Below are positions 1 through 8,441 of a stretch of DNA of 64,000 nucleotides, one piece after another. A model generated the notes under the pieces. It was not told where the DNA came from. It searched no databases and saw only the letters and a list, made by a program, of their open reading frames with translations. The stretch covers positions 574,666-638,665 of the forward strand of contig KV440964.1 in the NCBI GenBank assembly GCA_001636495.1. The letters are read 5' to 3'. The translations under genes were made by a program, and so were the position numbers. This stretch comes from Sutcliffiella horikoshii. GTDB taxonomy: Bacteria > Bacillota > Bacilli > Bacillales > Bacillaceae_I. Every line of letters starts with the position of its first letter. Within the stretch, counting starts at the first letter, position 1.

Positions 1-953
1 TCATCATCATGGGACATCGCTATCCCGATATGGATGCACTTGGAGCGGCCATCGGTATTGCCAAAGTAGCAGAACTCAACCACAAGGATGCCTTTATTGT
101 GTTAAATCAGCAAGAAATGGACGCAGGTATTCACCGTCTTTTAGAAGAGCTGAAAAGCCACAGCGAGTTATGGGAGAAATTCATTTCACCGGAAGATGCC
201 TATGAGATAGCTACCAATGATACTCTTCTGGTCGTAGTGGATACGCATAAGCCATCACTTGTCATTGAGGAAAAGCTGTTAAATAAAATGGATAATGTGG
301 TCGTCATTGACCATCACAGGCGTGGAGAGGACTTCATTGAGGATCCATTGCTTGTTTATATGGAGCCTTATGCGTCCTCCACTGCCGAGCTTGTAACAGA
401 GCTCTTACAGTACCAACCAAAACGTATCAAAATCACAATGCTTGAAGCGACCGCCCTGTTAGCTGGTATAATAGTAGATACGAAAAGCTTCACGGTCCGT
501 ACCGGGTCCCGTACATTTGATGCAGCATCCTACTTGCGTTCCCAAGGTGCAGACACGATTCTGGTGCAAAAGCTGTTAAAAGAGAATCTCGAACGCTTTG
601 TAAAGCGGGCGAAACTGATTGAGAGTGCCTATTTGTTCCAAGAAGGCATTGTCATTGCCAAAGGAATCCCTGAAGAGTCTTTTGATCAGGTGATGATTGC
701 CCAGGCGGCAGATACCCTGCTTGCCATGAGCGATATCAATACATCCTTTGTCATTGCCCATCGAAACGGGGAACAGGTTAGCATCAGTGCGAGATCGCTT
801 GGTGATATCAACGTGCAGGTCGTGATGGAGAAACTGGGCGGTGGTGGTCACTTGACCAATGCAGCGACTCAGATGAATACGACCATTGATGAAGCGGAAG
901 AAAAACTGAAACAAGCAATAACAGAGTACTTAGAAGGAGGTTCCAAGGAATGA
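1..953 (+). CDS. gdpP: GdpP c-di-AMP phosphodiesterase, 3' part (5' end outside window)
   Basis: C-terminal part of the membrane-anchored DHH-DHHA1 phosphodiesterase that hydrolyses cyclic di-AMP to pApA. The reading frame is open from base 3, so the N-terminal membrane, PAS and GGDEF-like parts lie outside the window. Visible motifs are [11 protein letters not shown] at the very start, the metal-binding VVDTHKP and VVIDHHRRG (DHH), and a DHHA1 motif [12 protein letters not shown] near the C-terminus. The full protein is usually about 650 residues; about 317 are present. The stop overlaps the rplI start by four bases (ATGA), so the two are translationally coupled, as in other Bacillus. Only the N-terminal extent is unknown. 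Confidence 0.95.
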   Translation, partial: IIMGHRYPDMDALGAAIGIAKVAELNHKDAFIVLNQQEMDAGIHRLLEELKSHSELWEKFISPEDAYEIATNDTLLVVVDTHKPSLVIEEKLLNKMDNVVVIDHHRRGEDFIEDPLLVYMEPYASSTAELVTELLQYQPKRIKITMLEATALLAGIIVDTKSFTVRTGSRTFDAASYLRSQGADTILVQKLLKENLERFVKRAKLIESAYLFQEGIVIAKGIPEESFDQVMIAQAADTLLAMSDINTSFVIAHRNGEQVSISARSLGDINVQVVMEKLGGGGHLTNAATQMNTTIDEAEEKLKQAITEYLEGGSKE

Positions 954-1399
954 GGGTAATATTTTTAAAAGATGTAAAAGGAAAAGGGAAAAAAGGCGAA
1001 GTGAAAAACGTGGCAGATGGGTATGCCCATAATTTTCTACTAAAACAAGGGTTGGCGATGGAAGCTTCAAATGGTAACCTTAAATCATTGGAAGCTCAAA
1101 AGAACAAAGAAGCCAAAGAAGCGGAACAAGAGGTTGAAAACGCAAAGAAATTAAAAGATACGCTGGAAAAGCTGACACTTGAATTCCAGACAAAAGCTGG
1201 GGAAGGCGGCCGTTTATTCGGTAGCATCACCACCAAACAAATTGCAGAAGAGCTTCAAAAGAAGCATAAAATAAAGATCGATAAGCGCAAAATGGAACTG
1301 AATGATGCCATTCGTGCTTTAGGCTATACGAATGTGCCAGTAAAGCTGCACACAGACGTTACAGCAACCTTGAAGGTGCATGTGACAGAACAGAAGTAA
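950..1399 (+). CDS. rplI: 50S ribosomal protein L9
   Basis: Ribosomal protein L9, 149 residues, the usual length. It binds 23S rRNA domain V and reaches across the L1 stalk base. The N-terminal rRNA-binding domain is clear ([18 protein letters not shown], then the conserved DGYAHNFLL), followed by a long lysine- and glutamate-rich connecting helix (residues about 40-80) and the C-terminal domain with GGRLFGSIT. The ATG overlaps the gdpP stop and has a good ribosome site (AGGAGGTTCC) inside gdpP. A short hairpin with a T-run follows, then dnaB. Confidence 0.98.
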   Translation: MRVIFLKDVKGKGKKGEVKNVADGYAHNFLLKQGLAMEASNGNLKSLEAQKNKEAKEAEQEVENAKKLKDTLEKLTLEFQTKAGEGGRLFGSITTKQIAEELQKKHKIKIDKRKMELNDAIRALGYTNVPVKLHTDVTATLKVHVTEQK

Positions 1400-1405
1400 G
1401 GGGAT

Positions 1406-1430
1406 GCTCGGCTATTGCCGAGTTTTCTTT
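1406..1430 (+). terminator. Weak intrinsic terminator after rplI
   Basis: Five-base-pair stem CTCGG/CCGAG with a six-base loop followed by TTTTCTTT. The short stem suggests partial read-through into dnaB. Confidence 0.5.
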
Positions 1431-1518
1431 ATGAGGGCTCTTTTACTAGGTAGAATCAGTTTTAAGTATGCCGGATGTGCAACAAATCGGCTTTGCTTTC
1501 CGGGGAGGAGGAACAGGG

Positions 1519-2886
1519 ATGAGTGATATTTTTGAAGATAGAATTCCACCACAAAATATAGAAGCGGAACAAGCGGTCATTGGGGCCATTTTTCTAGAGC
1601 CATCCTCGCTTACATTGGCGTCGGAACTTGTGATGCCTGATGACTTTTACCGTGCTGCCCACCAAAAGATATATGACTGTATGCTGAATCTTTCCGACCG
1701 GGGCGAGCCGGTCGATTTGGTCACCGTCACATCGGAGCTTGCAAATCTGAAGCTCTTAGAAGAGGTCGGTGGGGTGTCTTATTTAAGTGACATTGCCGGC
1801 TCCGTGCCAACTGCAGCCAACATTGAGTATTACGCGAAGATTGTGGAAGAAAAGTCCATTCTTCGCCGTCTTATCCGGACTGCAACGAATATCGCCCAAG
1901 AAGGCTACAGCCGGGAAGATGAAGTTGCGGGATTATTGAACGAAGCGGAAAAGCAGATCTTGGAAGTGTCACAACGGAAAAATTCCGGCGTGTTCCAAAA
2001 CATTAAGGATGTCCTGGTGAAAACTTATGACAATATCGAAACGCTTCATAACCGTAAAGGGGAAGTGACCGGTATTGAAACAGGCTTTACAGAGCTTGAT
2101 AAAATGACGGCGGGATTCCAGCGAAACGACTTGATCATCATTGCCGCGCGTCCTTCTGTTGGTAAAACGGCATTCGCTTTGAATATCGCCCAAAACGTCG
2201 CAACAAAGGCGCGCGAGAATGTCGCCATCTTCAGTCTGGAGATGGGTGCCGAGCAGCTTGTTATGAGGATGCTTTGTGCAGAAGGCAATATCAATGCGCA
2301 AAACTTAAGGACAGGCCAGTTGACCGCAGAGGATTGGAGCAAGCTAACGATGGCAATGGGAAGCTTGTCCAATGCAGGAATCTATATTGACGACACCCCT
2401 GGTATCCGCGTTAGTGAAATACGTTCCAAATGCCGCCGTCTTAGACAAGAAAGCGGCCTTGGAATGATCTTGATTGACTACCTTCAATTGATCCAGGGTA
2501 GTGGACGTGGAGGCGGAGAGAACCGTCAGCAGGAGGTATCCGAAATCTCCCGTTCCTTAAAAGCATTGGCAAGGGAGCTTGAAGTCCCTGTTATCGCCCT
2601 GTCCCAGCTTTCCCGTGGGGTGGAGCAACGTCAGGACAAGCGTCCGATGATGTCCGATATCCGTGAATCCGGAAGTATCGAGCAGGATGCCGATATTGTT
2701 GGCTTCCTATACCGTGATGACTATTATGACAAAGAAAGTGAAAACAAGAACATCATCGAGATCATCCTGGCCAAACAGCGTAATGGTCCTGTTGGAACGG
2801 TCTCCTTGGCTTTCGTAAAAGAATATAATAAATTTGTTAACCTGGAGCGGCGATTTGATGATGAATCCGTCCCTTCAGGGGCATAA
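1519..2886 (+). CDS. dnaB: Replicative DNA helicase DnaB (DnaC in B. subtilis)
   Basis: Hexameric 5'-3' helicase that unwinds DNA at the replication fork. The chosen ATG follows GGAGGAGG at a normal distance and gives 455 residues starting MSDIFEDRIPPQNIEAEQAV, matching the family N-terminus; an upstream in-frame ATG at 1468 has no ribosome site. The N-terminal DnaG-interacting domain is followed by the RecA-like ATPase with Walker A ARPSVGKTAF, Walker B ILIDYLQLI and the C-terminal motif SDIRESGSIEQDAD. No intein or frameshift is seen. B. subtilis calls this gene dnaC. It lies between rplI and purA, as in other Bacillus near oriC. Confidence 0.98.
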   Translation: MSDIFEDRIPPQNIEAEQAVIGAIFLEPSSLTLASELVMPDDFYRAAHQKIYDCMLNLSDRGEPVDLVTVTSELANLKLLEEVGGVSYLSDIAGSVPTAANIEYYAKIVEEKSILRRLIRTATNIAQEGYSREDEVAGLLNEAEKQILEVSQRKNSGVFQNIKDVLVKTYDNIETLHNRKGEVTGIETGFTELDKMTAGFQRNDLIIIAARPSVGKTAFALNIAQNVATKARENVAIFSLEMGAEQLVMRMLCAEGNINAQNLRTGQLTAEDWSKLTMAMGSLSNAGIYIDDTPGIRVSEIRSKCRRLRQESGLGMILIDYLQLIQGSGRGGGENRQQEVSEISRSLKALARELEVPVIALSQLSRGVEQRQDKRPMMSDIRESGSIEQDADIVGFLYRDDYYDKESENKNIIEIILAKQRNGPVGTVSLAFVKEYNKFVNLERRFDDESVPSGA

Positions 2887-2887
2887 T

Positions 2888-2919
2888 AAAAGGCATCTAC
2901 GTTATGTAGGTGCCTTTTG
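2888..2919 (+). terminator. Intrinsic terminator after dnaB
   Basis: Starts just after the dnaB stop. AAAAGGCA-T-CTAC pairs with GTAG-G-TGCCTTTT, a 13-bp stem with one G-T pair and a five-base loop, ending in a T-rich arm. Confidence 0.8.
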
Positions 2920-2960
2920 GGTTATACAAAGCTAGTTTATCTTCAATATGCAGTACCCAC

Positions 2961-3082
2961 GTTGATTGTAGTGAAAGGCGCGCAGACTTCTGCGGGAGGA
3001 AGGGACATGGAAGACCCCGCAACGGAGTGAGGAGGCTTCCGGACCGCCCGCGAAAAGCGAAGCGCCTGAAACGTAGATCAAC
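2961..3082. repeat. Dispersed structured repeat, copy 1
   Basis: About 122 bp bounded by GTTGAT and ATCAAC. Internal complementary pairs are GGCGC/GCGCC and GGAAG/CTTCC around the conserved ACCCCGC core. The same architecture recurs at 7279-7612 (split), 7394-7520 and 26095-26223. It lies between the dnaB terminator and the purA operator. I recognise this kind of element as common in Bacillaceae intergenic regions but know no established name or function. Confidence 0.85.
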
Positions 3083-3140
3083 GAGCTAAGTGCAATATAT
3101 AAATTAAATTAGGTTTTGAGTAGGGAATGCGACTTAATTA

Positions 3141-3175
3141 CGAACAAATAGGTTTTTATTATAAAAGATTGTTCG
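3141..3175 (+). promoter_or_regulatory. PurR operator (two divergent PurBoxes) of purA
   Basis: CGAACAAAT (3141-3149) and its inverted partner ATTGTTCG (3168-3175) are separated by 18 bases. This fits the B. subtilis PurR operator, in which two divergent CGAAC-type PurBoxes with A/T-rich flanks are separated by about 16-17 bp. It lies just upstream of the -35 box, so PurR bound when PRPP is low should repress purA. Confidence 0.85.
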
Positions 3176-3183
3176 TGTTTTGG

Positions 3184-3212
3184 TTGACTTTCTCGTAGTC
3201 AGCTGATAAACT
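3184..3212 (+). promoter_or_regulatory. Sigma-A promoter of purA
   Basis: -35 TTGACT and -10 TAAACT with exactly 17 bases between them. Transcription would start near 3219 and give a leader of about 55 bases. Confidence 0.8.
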
Positions 3213-3224
3213 AACTTTGGTTGA

Positions 3225-4562
<1,338 letters not shown>

Positions 4563-4578
4563 TTGATGATTTTTGTGT

Positions 4579-4610
4579 GGAGCCCTCCTTTGTGGGGGCT
4601 TTGTTTTTTT
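4579..4610 (+). terminator. Intrinsic terminator after purA
   Basis: AGCCC pairs with GGGCT around a short loop, followed by TTGTTTTTTT. Confidence 0.75.
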
Positions 4611-4669
4611 ACTGATTTAGACAGATTTTACGGTGTCGTGAAGAAACTATTATTTTTTTAAAAAAGTTA

Positions 4670-4699
4670 TTGCAAGTTTTAATGATAGTATGATATTAT
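4670..4699 (+). promoter_or_regulatory. Probable promoter of the tRNA cluster
   Basis: TTGCAA and TATTAT separated by 18 bases, about 55 bases before tRNA-Lys, in an A/T-rich stretch with no gene. Confidence 0.55.
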
Positions 4700-4752
4700 T
4701 AAAAACGTCGTCAAAAGAGATTCAAAGTTACATAAGACGAAGTTGATACTAG

Positions 4753-4828
4753 GTGCCATTAGCTCAGTCGGTAGAGCATCTGACTTTTAATCAGAGGGTC
4801 GAAGGTTCGAGTCCTTCATGGCACACCA
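4753..4828 (+). tRNA. tRNA-Lys (TTT)
   Basis: 76 bases. Acceptor arm GTGCCAT pairs with ATGGCAC, the anticodon loop is CTTTTAA with TTT anticodon, the T arm carries GGTTCGAGTCC, and CCA is encoded. First gene of a short tRNA operon. Confidence 0.97.
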
Positions 4829-4845
4829 TTTCTTTTAAAAAGTAA

Positions 4846-4920
4846 GGCCCATTGGTCAAGCGGTTAAGACACCGCCCTTTCACGGCGGTAACACGGGTTC
4901 GAATCCCGTATGGGTCACCA
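4846..4920 (+). tRNA. tRNA-Glu (TTC)
   Basis: 75 bases with acceptor GGCCCAT/ATGGGTC, anticodon stem CCGCC/GGCGG enclosing CTTTCAC (TTC), T arm GGTTCGAATCC and encoded CCA. Confidence 0.97.
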
Positions 4921-4937
4921 TTTTCTTTTATAATTTA

Positions 4938-5013
4938 GGTCCCGTGGTGTAGCGGTTAACATGCCTGCCTGTCACGCAGGAGATCGCCGGTTCGATCCCG
5001 GTCGGGACCGCCA
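4938..5013 (+). tRNA. tRNA-Asp (GTC)
   Basis: 76 bases with acceptor GGTCCCG/CGGGACC, anticodon stem CCTGC/GCAGG enclosing CTGTCAC (GTC), T arm GGTTCGATCCC and encoded CCA. Confidence 0.97.
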
Positions 5014-5036
5014 TTTACATATTTCTAGCTTGGTTA

Positions 5037-5062
5037 GGCTCGGTAGCTCAGTTGGTAGAGCA
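5037..5062 (+). pseudogene. 5' fragment of a tRNA-Phe gene
   Basis: The 26 bases are identical to the acceptor strand and D arm of the complete tRNA-Phe 132 bases downstream (5169-5194). After this point the sequence no longer pairs as a tRNA: no anticodon or T arm follows, and about 106 unrelated bases lead to the intact copy. It is a truncated duplicate, not a functional tRNA. Confidence 0.85.
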
Positions 5063-5168
5063 CGATCGAGTAAGCTACGAAGCTTGACTTCAGCGCACAA
5101 ATTTTTGTACTTTAAAATTTGGGTGATGGTGCGAGTGCATAACATATTGTTGTGACAACCCAATATAC

Positions 5169-5241
5169 GGCTCGGTAGCTCAGTTGGTAGAGCAATGGAC
5201 TGAAAATCCATGTGTCGGCGGTTCGATTCCGTCCCGAGCCA
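5169..5241 (+). tRNA. tRNA-Phe (GAA)
   Basis: 73 bases. Acceptor GGCTCGG pairs with CCGAGCC, the anticodon stem TGGA/TCCA encloses CTGAAAA (GAA), and the T arm is CGGTTCGATTCCG. Unlike the other three tRNAs here, CCA is not encoded: the discriminator A is followed by TCT, so CCA must be added enzymatically. Confidence 0.95.
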
Positions 5242-5245
5242 TCTC

Positions 5246-5286
5246 AAAGCAGCGCGTTCATCTTAAGATGGACGTGCTGTTTTTTA
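5246..5286 (+). terminator. Terminator of the tRNA cluster
   Basis: Long stem AGCAGCGCGTTCATCTT / AAGATGGACGTGCTGTT with few mismatches, followed by TTTTT. Confidence 0.85.
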
Positions 5287-5388
5287 TATTCAACTCATTT
5301 CTGTACGACAGAACCAACTGAAAATTAGTATTTCTCCCTGTATGTATATCTCCATCTTCCACAAAACCACATGAAACAGTCTACACGG

Positions 5389-5405
5389 TGTTACCCCTCT
5401 GTAAC
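5389..5405 (+). promoter_or_regulatory. WalR box upstream of the M23 peptidase gene
   Basis: TGTTAC, five bases, TGTAAC: an exact match to the WalR (YycF) direct-repeat consensus TGTWAH-N5-TGTWAH. It lies about 290 bases before the start codon. The rest of 5287-5695 is A/T-rich and I see no other clear site or a convincing promoter in it. Confidence 0.75.
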
Positions 5406-5695
5406 AATAAAGGATAATTTACCCTCCAATACCAACCCTGTTGTTAAAACTATGAAAAATTACCCATAAAACATACCTTAATAAGGAAAAAAACCTATAA
5501 ACCGCCTAAATATGACAAGAATAATACAATTAGGTTACATCTTTTGTTCTAGTATTCTATTGAATCCTAGTCATATGGTATGGTAAAGTAGTCGGAAATT
5601 TTAAATGGGTATCATTAGACCTAATTCAAGGAATCTAGAAACCTAAATAAAACTGTTTAAAGAACGGGGAAAGAAATCAGGGGGAAATAAAGACC

Positions 5696-7198
5696 ATGAT
5701 GAACCGATTAAAACGTATATATAGTACTTACACCAAAAAACCAAATAGTAAACATAGATCTCAAAAAAATCTTCTTTCTACTTTTGCAAAAAGAGTGATG
5801 GTAACGACTGTAGCTGCTTCTACTATCACGTTGGGCGCTGTGGCCGTCCATGCAAGTGAAAACTCCTTACTAGGTACCATTTATCATGTGTACCTGAATG
5901 GTGAGCGTGTTGGAGCTGTGGACGACAAAGAAGCATTGGATAAAGCGGTAAACGACAAGATTGATTCTGTCCAGAAGCAATATAAAGATCTGGAGCTTTC
6001 TGTTGGTAACCAAATATCTGTTGTTCCTGAAAAAGTATTTCGACCAACTGCACAGAATAAAGAAACGATAGATGCGGTTGTCGAGCAGGTGGAAGTAAAA
6101 GCAAGTGCGTCCGCATTGACCATTGACGGAAAAGAAGTTGTACTTCTTAAAGACAAGGAAGAAGCGGAGAAAGTAATTGAGCTTCTTAAATTGGATCATG
6201 TGTCCAAGGAAGATCTAGAAGCTTTAGAGAAAAAACAAAATGAGGAAGACACTGATAAGGAACTTCCAGAACTGAAAAAAGGTGAGTCTCGTATATTAGA
6301 CGTTTCCATCTCGGAAAAAGTTTCATTTTCTAATAAAAATGTTGATCCACATAATGTGATTTCTGTTAAAGAAGCACTTGAACACATTAAAAAAGGAACA
6401 AAAGAAGCGAAAAAGTATGAAGTGCAAGTTGGGGATTCCTTAGGGGATATTGCAGAAAAGCATGACCTGTCTTCAGAAGAATTATTGAAATTGAATTCAG
6501 ATATTGAAATGAGTTCATTGCTTGCAGTCGGAAAAACATTGAATGTGTCCGCTAAAAAGCCATACTTGAAAATAGTAGTAAAAGAAGAAGTATCTAAAAA
6601 CGAAGAAATCCCTTATGAGCAGGAAGTAATAGAAGACAAAGAGCTTCCTAAGGGAGAAACGAAAGTGAAGCAACAAGGAGAAAATGGTGAAAAGAACGTT
6701 CGCACCATTACGACTAAGGAAAATGGCGTTACCATGAAAACGGAAGTAACACATGATGAAACGTTGAAAGAACCTGTAAAACACATCGTTCTAAAAGGTA
6801 CAAAGGTGATTCCTTCCCGTGGGAGCGGCTCACTTGCATGGCCTGCAGTTGGCGGTTATATCTCCAGTAAAATGGGACATCGCTGGGGCAAAATGCACAA
6901 AGGGATCGATATCGCCCGTCCAAGTGACAGAACAATCAAAGCGGCCGATAACGGCGTTGTGGAATCTGCCGGTTGGGATGGCGGATACGGAAATAAGATC
7001 GTCATTAACCACCAGAACGGAATGAAAACCATTTATGCCCATCTTGATTCCATGAGCGTATCAGTGGGAGAAACTGTTTCACGCGGATCAAAAATTGGTG
7101 TGATGGGAACCACTGGTCAATCAACAGGCGTCCACTTACACTTTGAAGTATACAAAGATGGACAGCTAAAAGACCCAATGCAATATTTAAACAACTAA
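5696..7198 (+). CDS. M23 family cell-wall endopeptidase with LysM and G5 domains
   Basis: Secreted peptidoglycan hydrolase, 500 residues. A basic N-terminus is followed by a hydrophobic signal segment (residues about 32-53, ending near AVHASE). A LysM domain starts with YEVQVGDSLGDIAEKHDL (about 240-285), then a G5-type domain (about 287-370), then the M23 zinc peptidase domain with KMHKGIDIA (HxxxD), IYAHLDS and the HLHFEV metal motif near the end. It probably cleaves peptide cross-bridges. It lies between the tRNAs and walR and has a WalR box upstream, so it is likely a wall hydrolase under the control of the two-component system encoded next to it. Two adjacent ATGs (5696 and 5699) both fit the GGGGGAA ribosome site. 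Confidence 0.9.
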   Translation: MMNRLKRIYSTYTKKPNSKHRSQKNLLSTFAKRVMVTTVAASTITLGAVAVHASENSLLGTIYHVYLNGERVGAVDDKEALDKAVNDKIDSVQKQYKDLELSVGNQISVVPEKVFRPTAQNKETIDAVVEQVEVKASASALTIDGKEVVLLKDKEEAEKVIELLKLDHVSKEDLEALEKKQNEEDTDKELPELKKGESRILDVSISEKVSFSNKNVDPHNVISVKEALEHIKKGTKEAKKYEVQVGDSLGDIAEKHDLSSEELLKLNSDIEMSSLLAVGKTLNVSAKKPYLKIVVKEEVSKNEEIPYEQEVIEDKELPKGETKVKQQGENGEKNVRTITTKENGVTMKTEVTHDETLKEPVKHIVLKGTKVIPSRGSGSLAWPAVGGYISSKMGHRWGKMHKGIDIARPSDRTIKAADNGVVESAGWDGGYGNKIVINHQNGMKTIYAHLDSMSVSVGETVSRGSKIGVMGTTGQSTGVHLHFEVYKDGQLKDPMQYLNN

Positions 7199-7206
7199 AC
7201 ACCCAC

Positions 7207-7246
7207 AAAAAACCTCTAGCAACCTGAAAGTTAGCTAGAGGTTTTT
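7207..7246 (+). terminator. Intrinsic terminator after the M23 gene
   Basis: AAAAAACCTCTAGC pairs with GCTAGAGGTTTTT around a 13-base loop. Nearly symmetrical. Confidence 0.85.
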
Positions 7247-7278
7247 GTATTCTAACATTTAAATGATATTGAGACCTC

Positions 7279-7612
7279 CCTGTAGATTGTAGTGCAGGGT
7301 GAGAGACTCTGGCGGGAGGAGGGGTAGGTTGAGACCCCTAAAGCGGAGCAGGCCACTGAAAAACCTAATAACTAATCTGATTTATGGTTTCTAGCTGTTG
7401 TTTGGAGCAATAGGCGAAGACTCCAGCGGGGGAGTAGCGACAATCTTGAGACCCCGCAACGGAGTGAGGAGGCTCAAGGTCGTCCCGCGGAAAGCGAAGC
7501 CGTTTGCGGAAAACAACAGCGGTGTTAATCCTATTATTAAAGATAGTTACTTTTTCAGTGGCCTCAAGCATCGTCCCGCTGAAAGCGAACACCCGGAACG
7601 GAAATCTACAGG
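7279..7612. repeat. Dispersed structured repeat, copy 2, split by an insertion
   Basis: The outer element begins GTAGATTGTAG (7279) and ends AAATCTAC (about 7611), so the ends pair as in the other copies. Its middle is broken after GAGCAG (about 7350) and resumes at CTCAAGC (about 7563). The interruption is bounded by a 13-base inverted repeat GGCCACTGAAAAA / TTTTTCAGTGGCC and itself contains copy 3. No coding sequence in 7199-7734 looks real. Confidence 0.75.
7394..7520. repeat. Dispersed structured repeat, copy 3, inside the insertion
   Basis: Complete copy bounded by GCTGTTGTTT and AAACAACAGC. It shares the ACTCCAGCGGGGG, GAGACCCCGC and GCGGAAAGCGAAGC blocks with the copy at 26095-26223. 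Its internal pair CTTGAG/CTCAAG replaces GGAAG/CTTCC of copy 1. Confidence 0.85.
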
Positions 7613-7673
7613 AGTTAACAAAGGCTTTCTCTTAATAGATGCTTTACAAAGCTCTACATGGTAAAGTAAATAG

Positions 7674-7679
7674 TATAAT
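7674..7679 (+). promoter_or_regulatory. Candidate -10 box of the walRK operon
   Basis: Perfect TATAAT 55 bases before the walR start; no good -35 box at 16-18 bases, so the assignment is tentative. Confidence 0.4.
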
Positions 7680-7734
7680 GCTTTCGTAAATACTGAATGA
7701 TATAAATAGATAGAAGTTGAAGGAGCGAAACTAA

Positions 7735-8436
7735 ATGGAAAAGAAAATATTAGTGGTAGATGACGAGAAACCGATTGCAGATATATTGAAATTCAACCTT
7801 CAAAAAGAAGGTTATGATGTTTATTGTGCCTATGATGGCGAAGAAGCTGTCAATAAAGTGGAGGAAGTACGTCCGGATTTAATTCTACTCGATATCATGC
7901 TTCCACAAAGAGATGGCATGGAAGTATGCAGGGAAGTCCGAAAAAAATATGAAATGCCAATCATCATGCTTACCGCTAAGGACTCAGAAATCGATAAGGT
8001 GCTTGGTCTGGAGCTTGGAGCCGATGATTATGTGACAAAACCTTTCAGTACCCGTGAATTGATTGCACGTGTGAAGGCCAACCTGCGCCGTCACCAGCAA
8101 AAAGCTGCCGACACGGAAGAACCGACGGAAATCGCAATTGGTTCCCTTATCATCCATCCTGATGCTTATATGGTGACCAAAAGAGGAGATATGATTGAAC
8201 TGACTCACCGTGAGTTTGAATTGCTTCACTATCTTGCCAAGCATATTGGTCAAGTGATGACTCGTGAGCACCTTCTACAGACGGTATGGGGTTATGATTA
8301 CTTTGGGGACGTGCGAACAGTGGATGTAACAGTACGCCGCCTGCGTGAGAAGATTGAAGATAATCCAAGTCATCCGACGTGGATAGTTACAAGAAGAGGA
8401 GTTGGCTATTACCTGCGACAAACCGAGCAGGAATAA
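7735..8436 (+). CDS. walR: Response regulator WalR (YycF)
   Basis: OmpR/PhoB-family regulator of cell-wall metabolism, essential in B. subtilis. 233 residues. The receiver domain has acidic pocket D9/D10, phosphoacceptor D53 (LILLDIMLP), conserved T80 and K102 (DDYVTKPF); T101 is the residue reported as phosphorylated by PrkC in B. subtilis. The C-terminal winged helix carries [12 protein letters not shown] and [12 protein letters not shown]. First gene of the walRKHIJ-htrC cluster; walK starts six bases after its stop. Confidence 0.98.
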   Translation: MEKKILVVDDEKPIADILKFNLQKEGYDVYCAYDGEEAVNKVEEVRPDLILLDIMLPQRDGMEVCREVRKKYEMPIIMLTAKDSEIDKVLGLELGADDYVTKPFSTRELIARVKANLRRHQQKAADTEEPTEIAIGSLIIHPDAYMVTKRGDMIELTHREFELLHYLAKHIGQVMTREHLLQTVWGYDYFGDVRTVDVTVRRLREKIEDNPSHPTWIVTRRGVGYYLRQTEQE

Positions 8437-8441
8437 TATAC

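Noticed and set aside
4961-5247. Open frames on both strands across the tRNA cluster
   Set aside because: They lie on tRNA genes and their conserved arms; no ribosome sites.
7398-7664. 88-codon frame before walR
   Set aside because: It lies inside the nested repeats and has no ribosome site.
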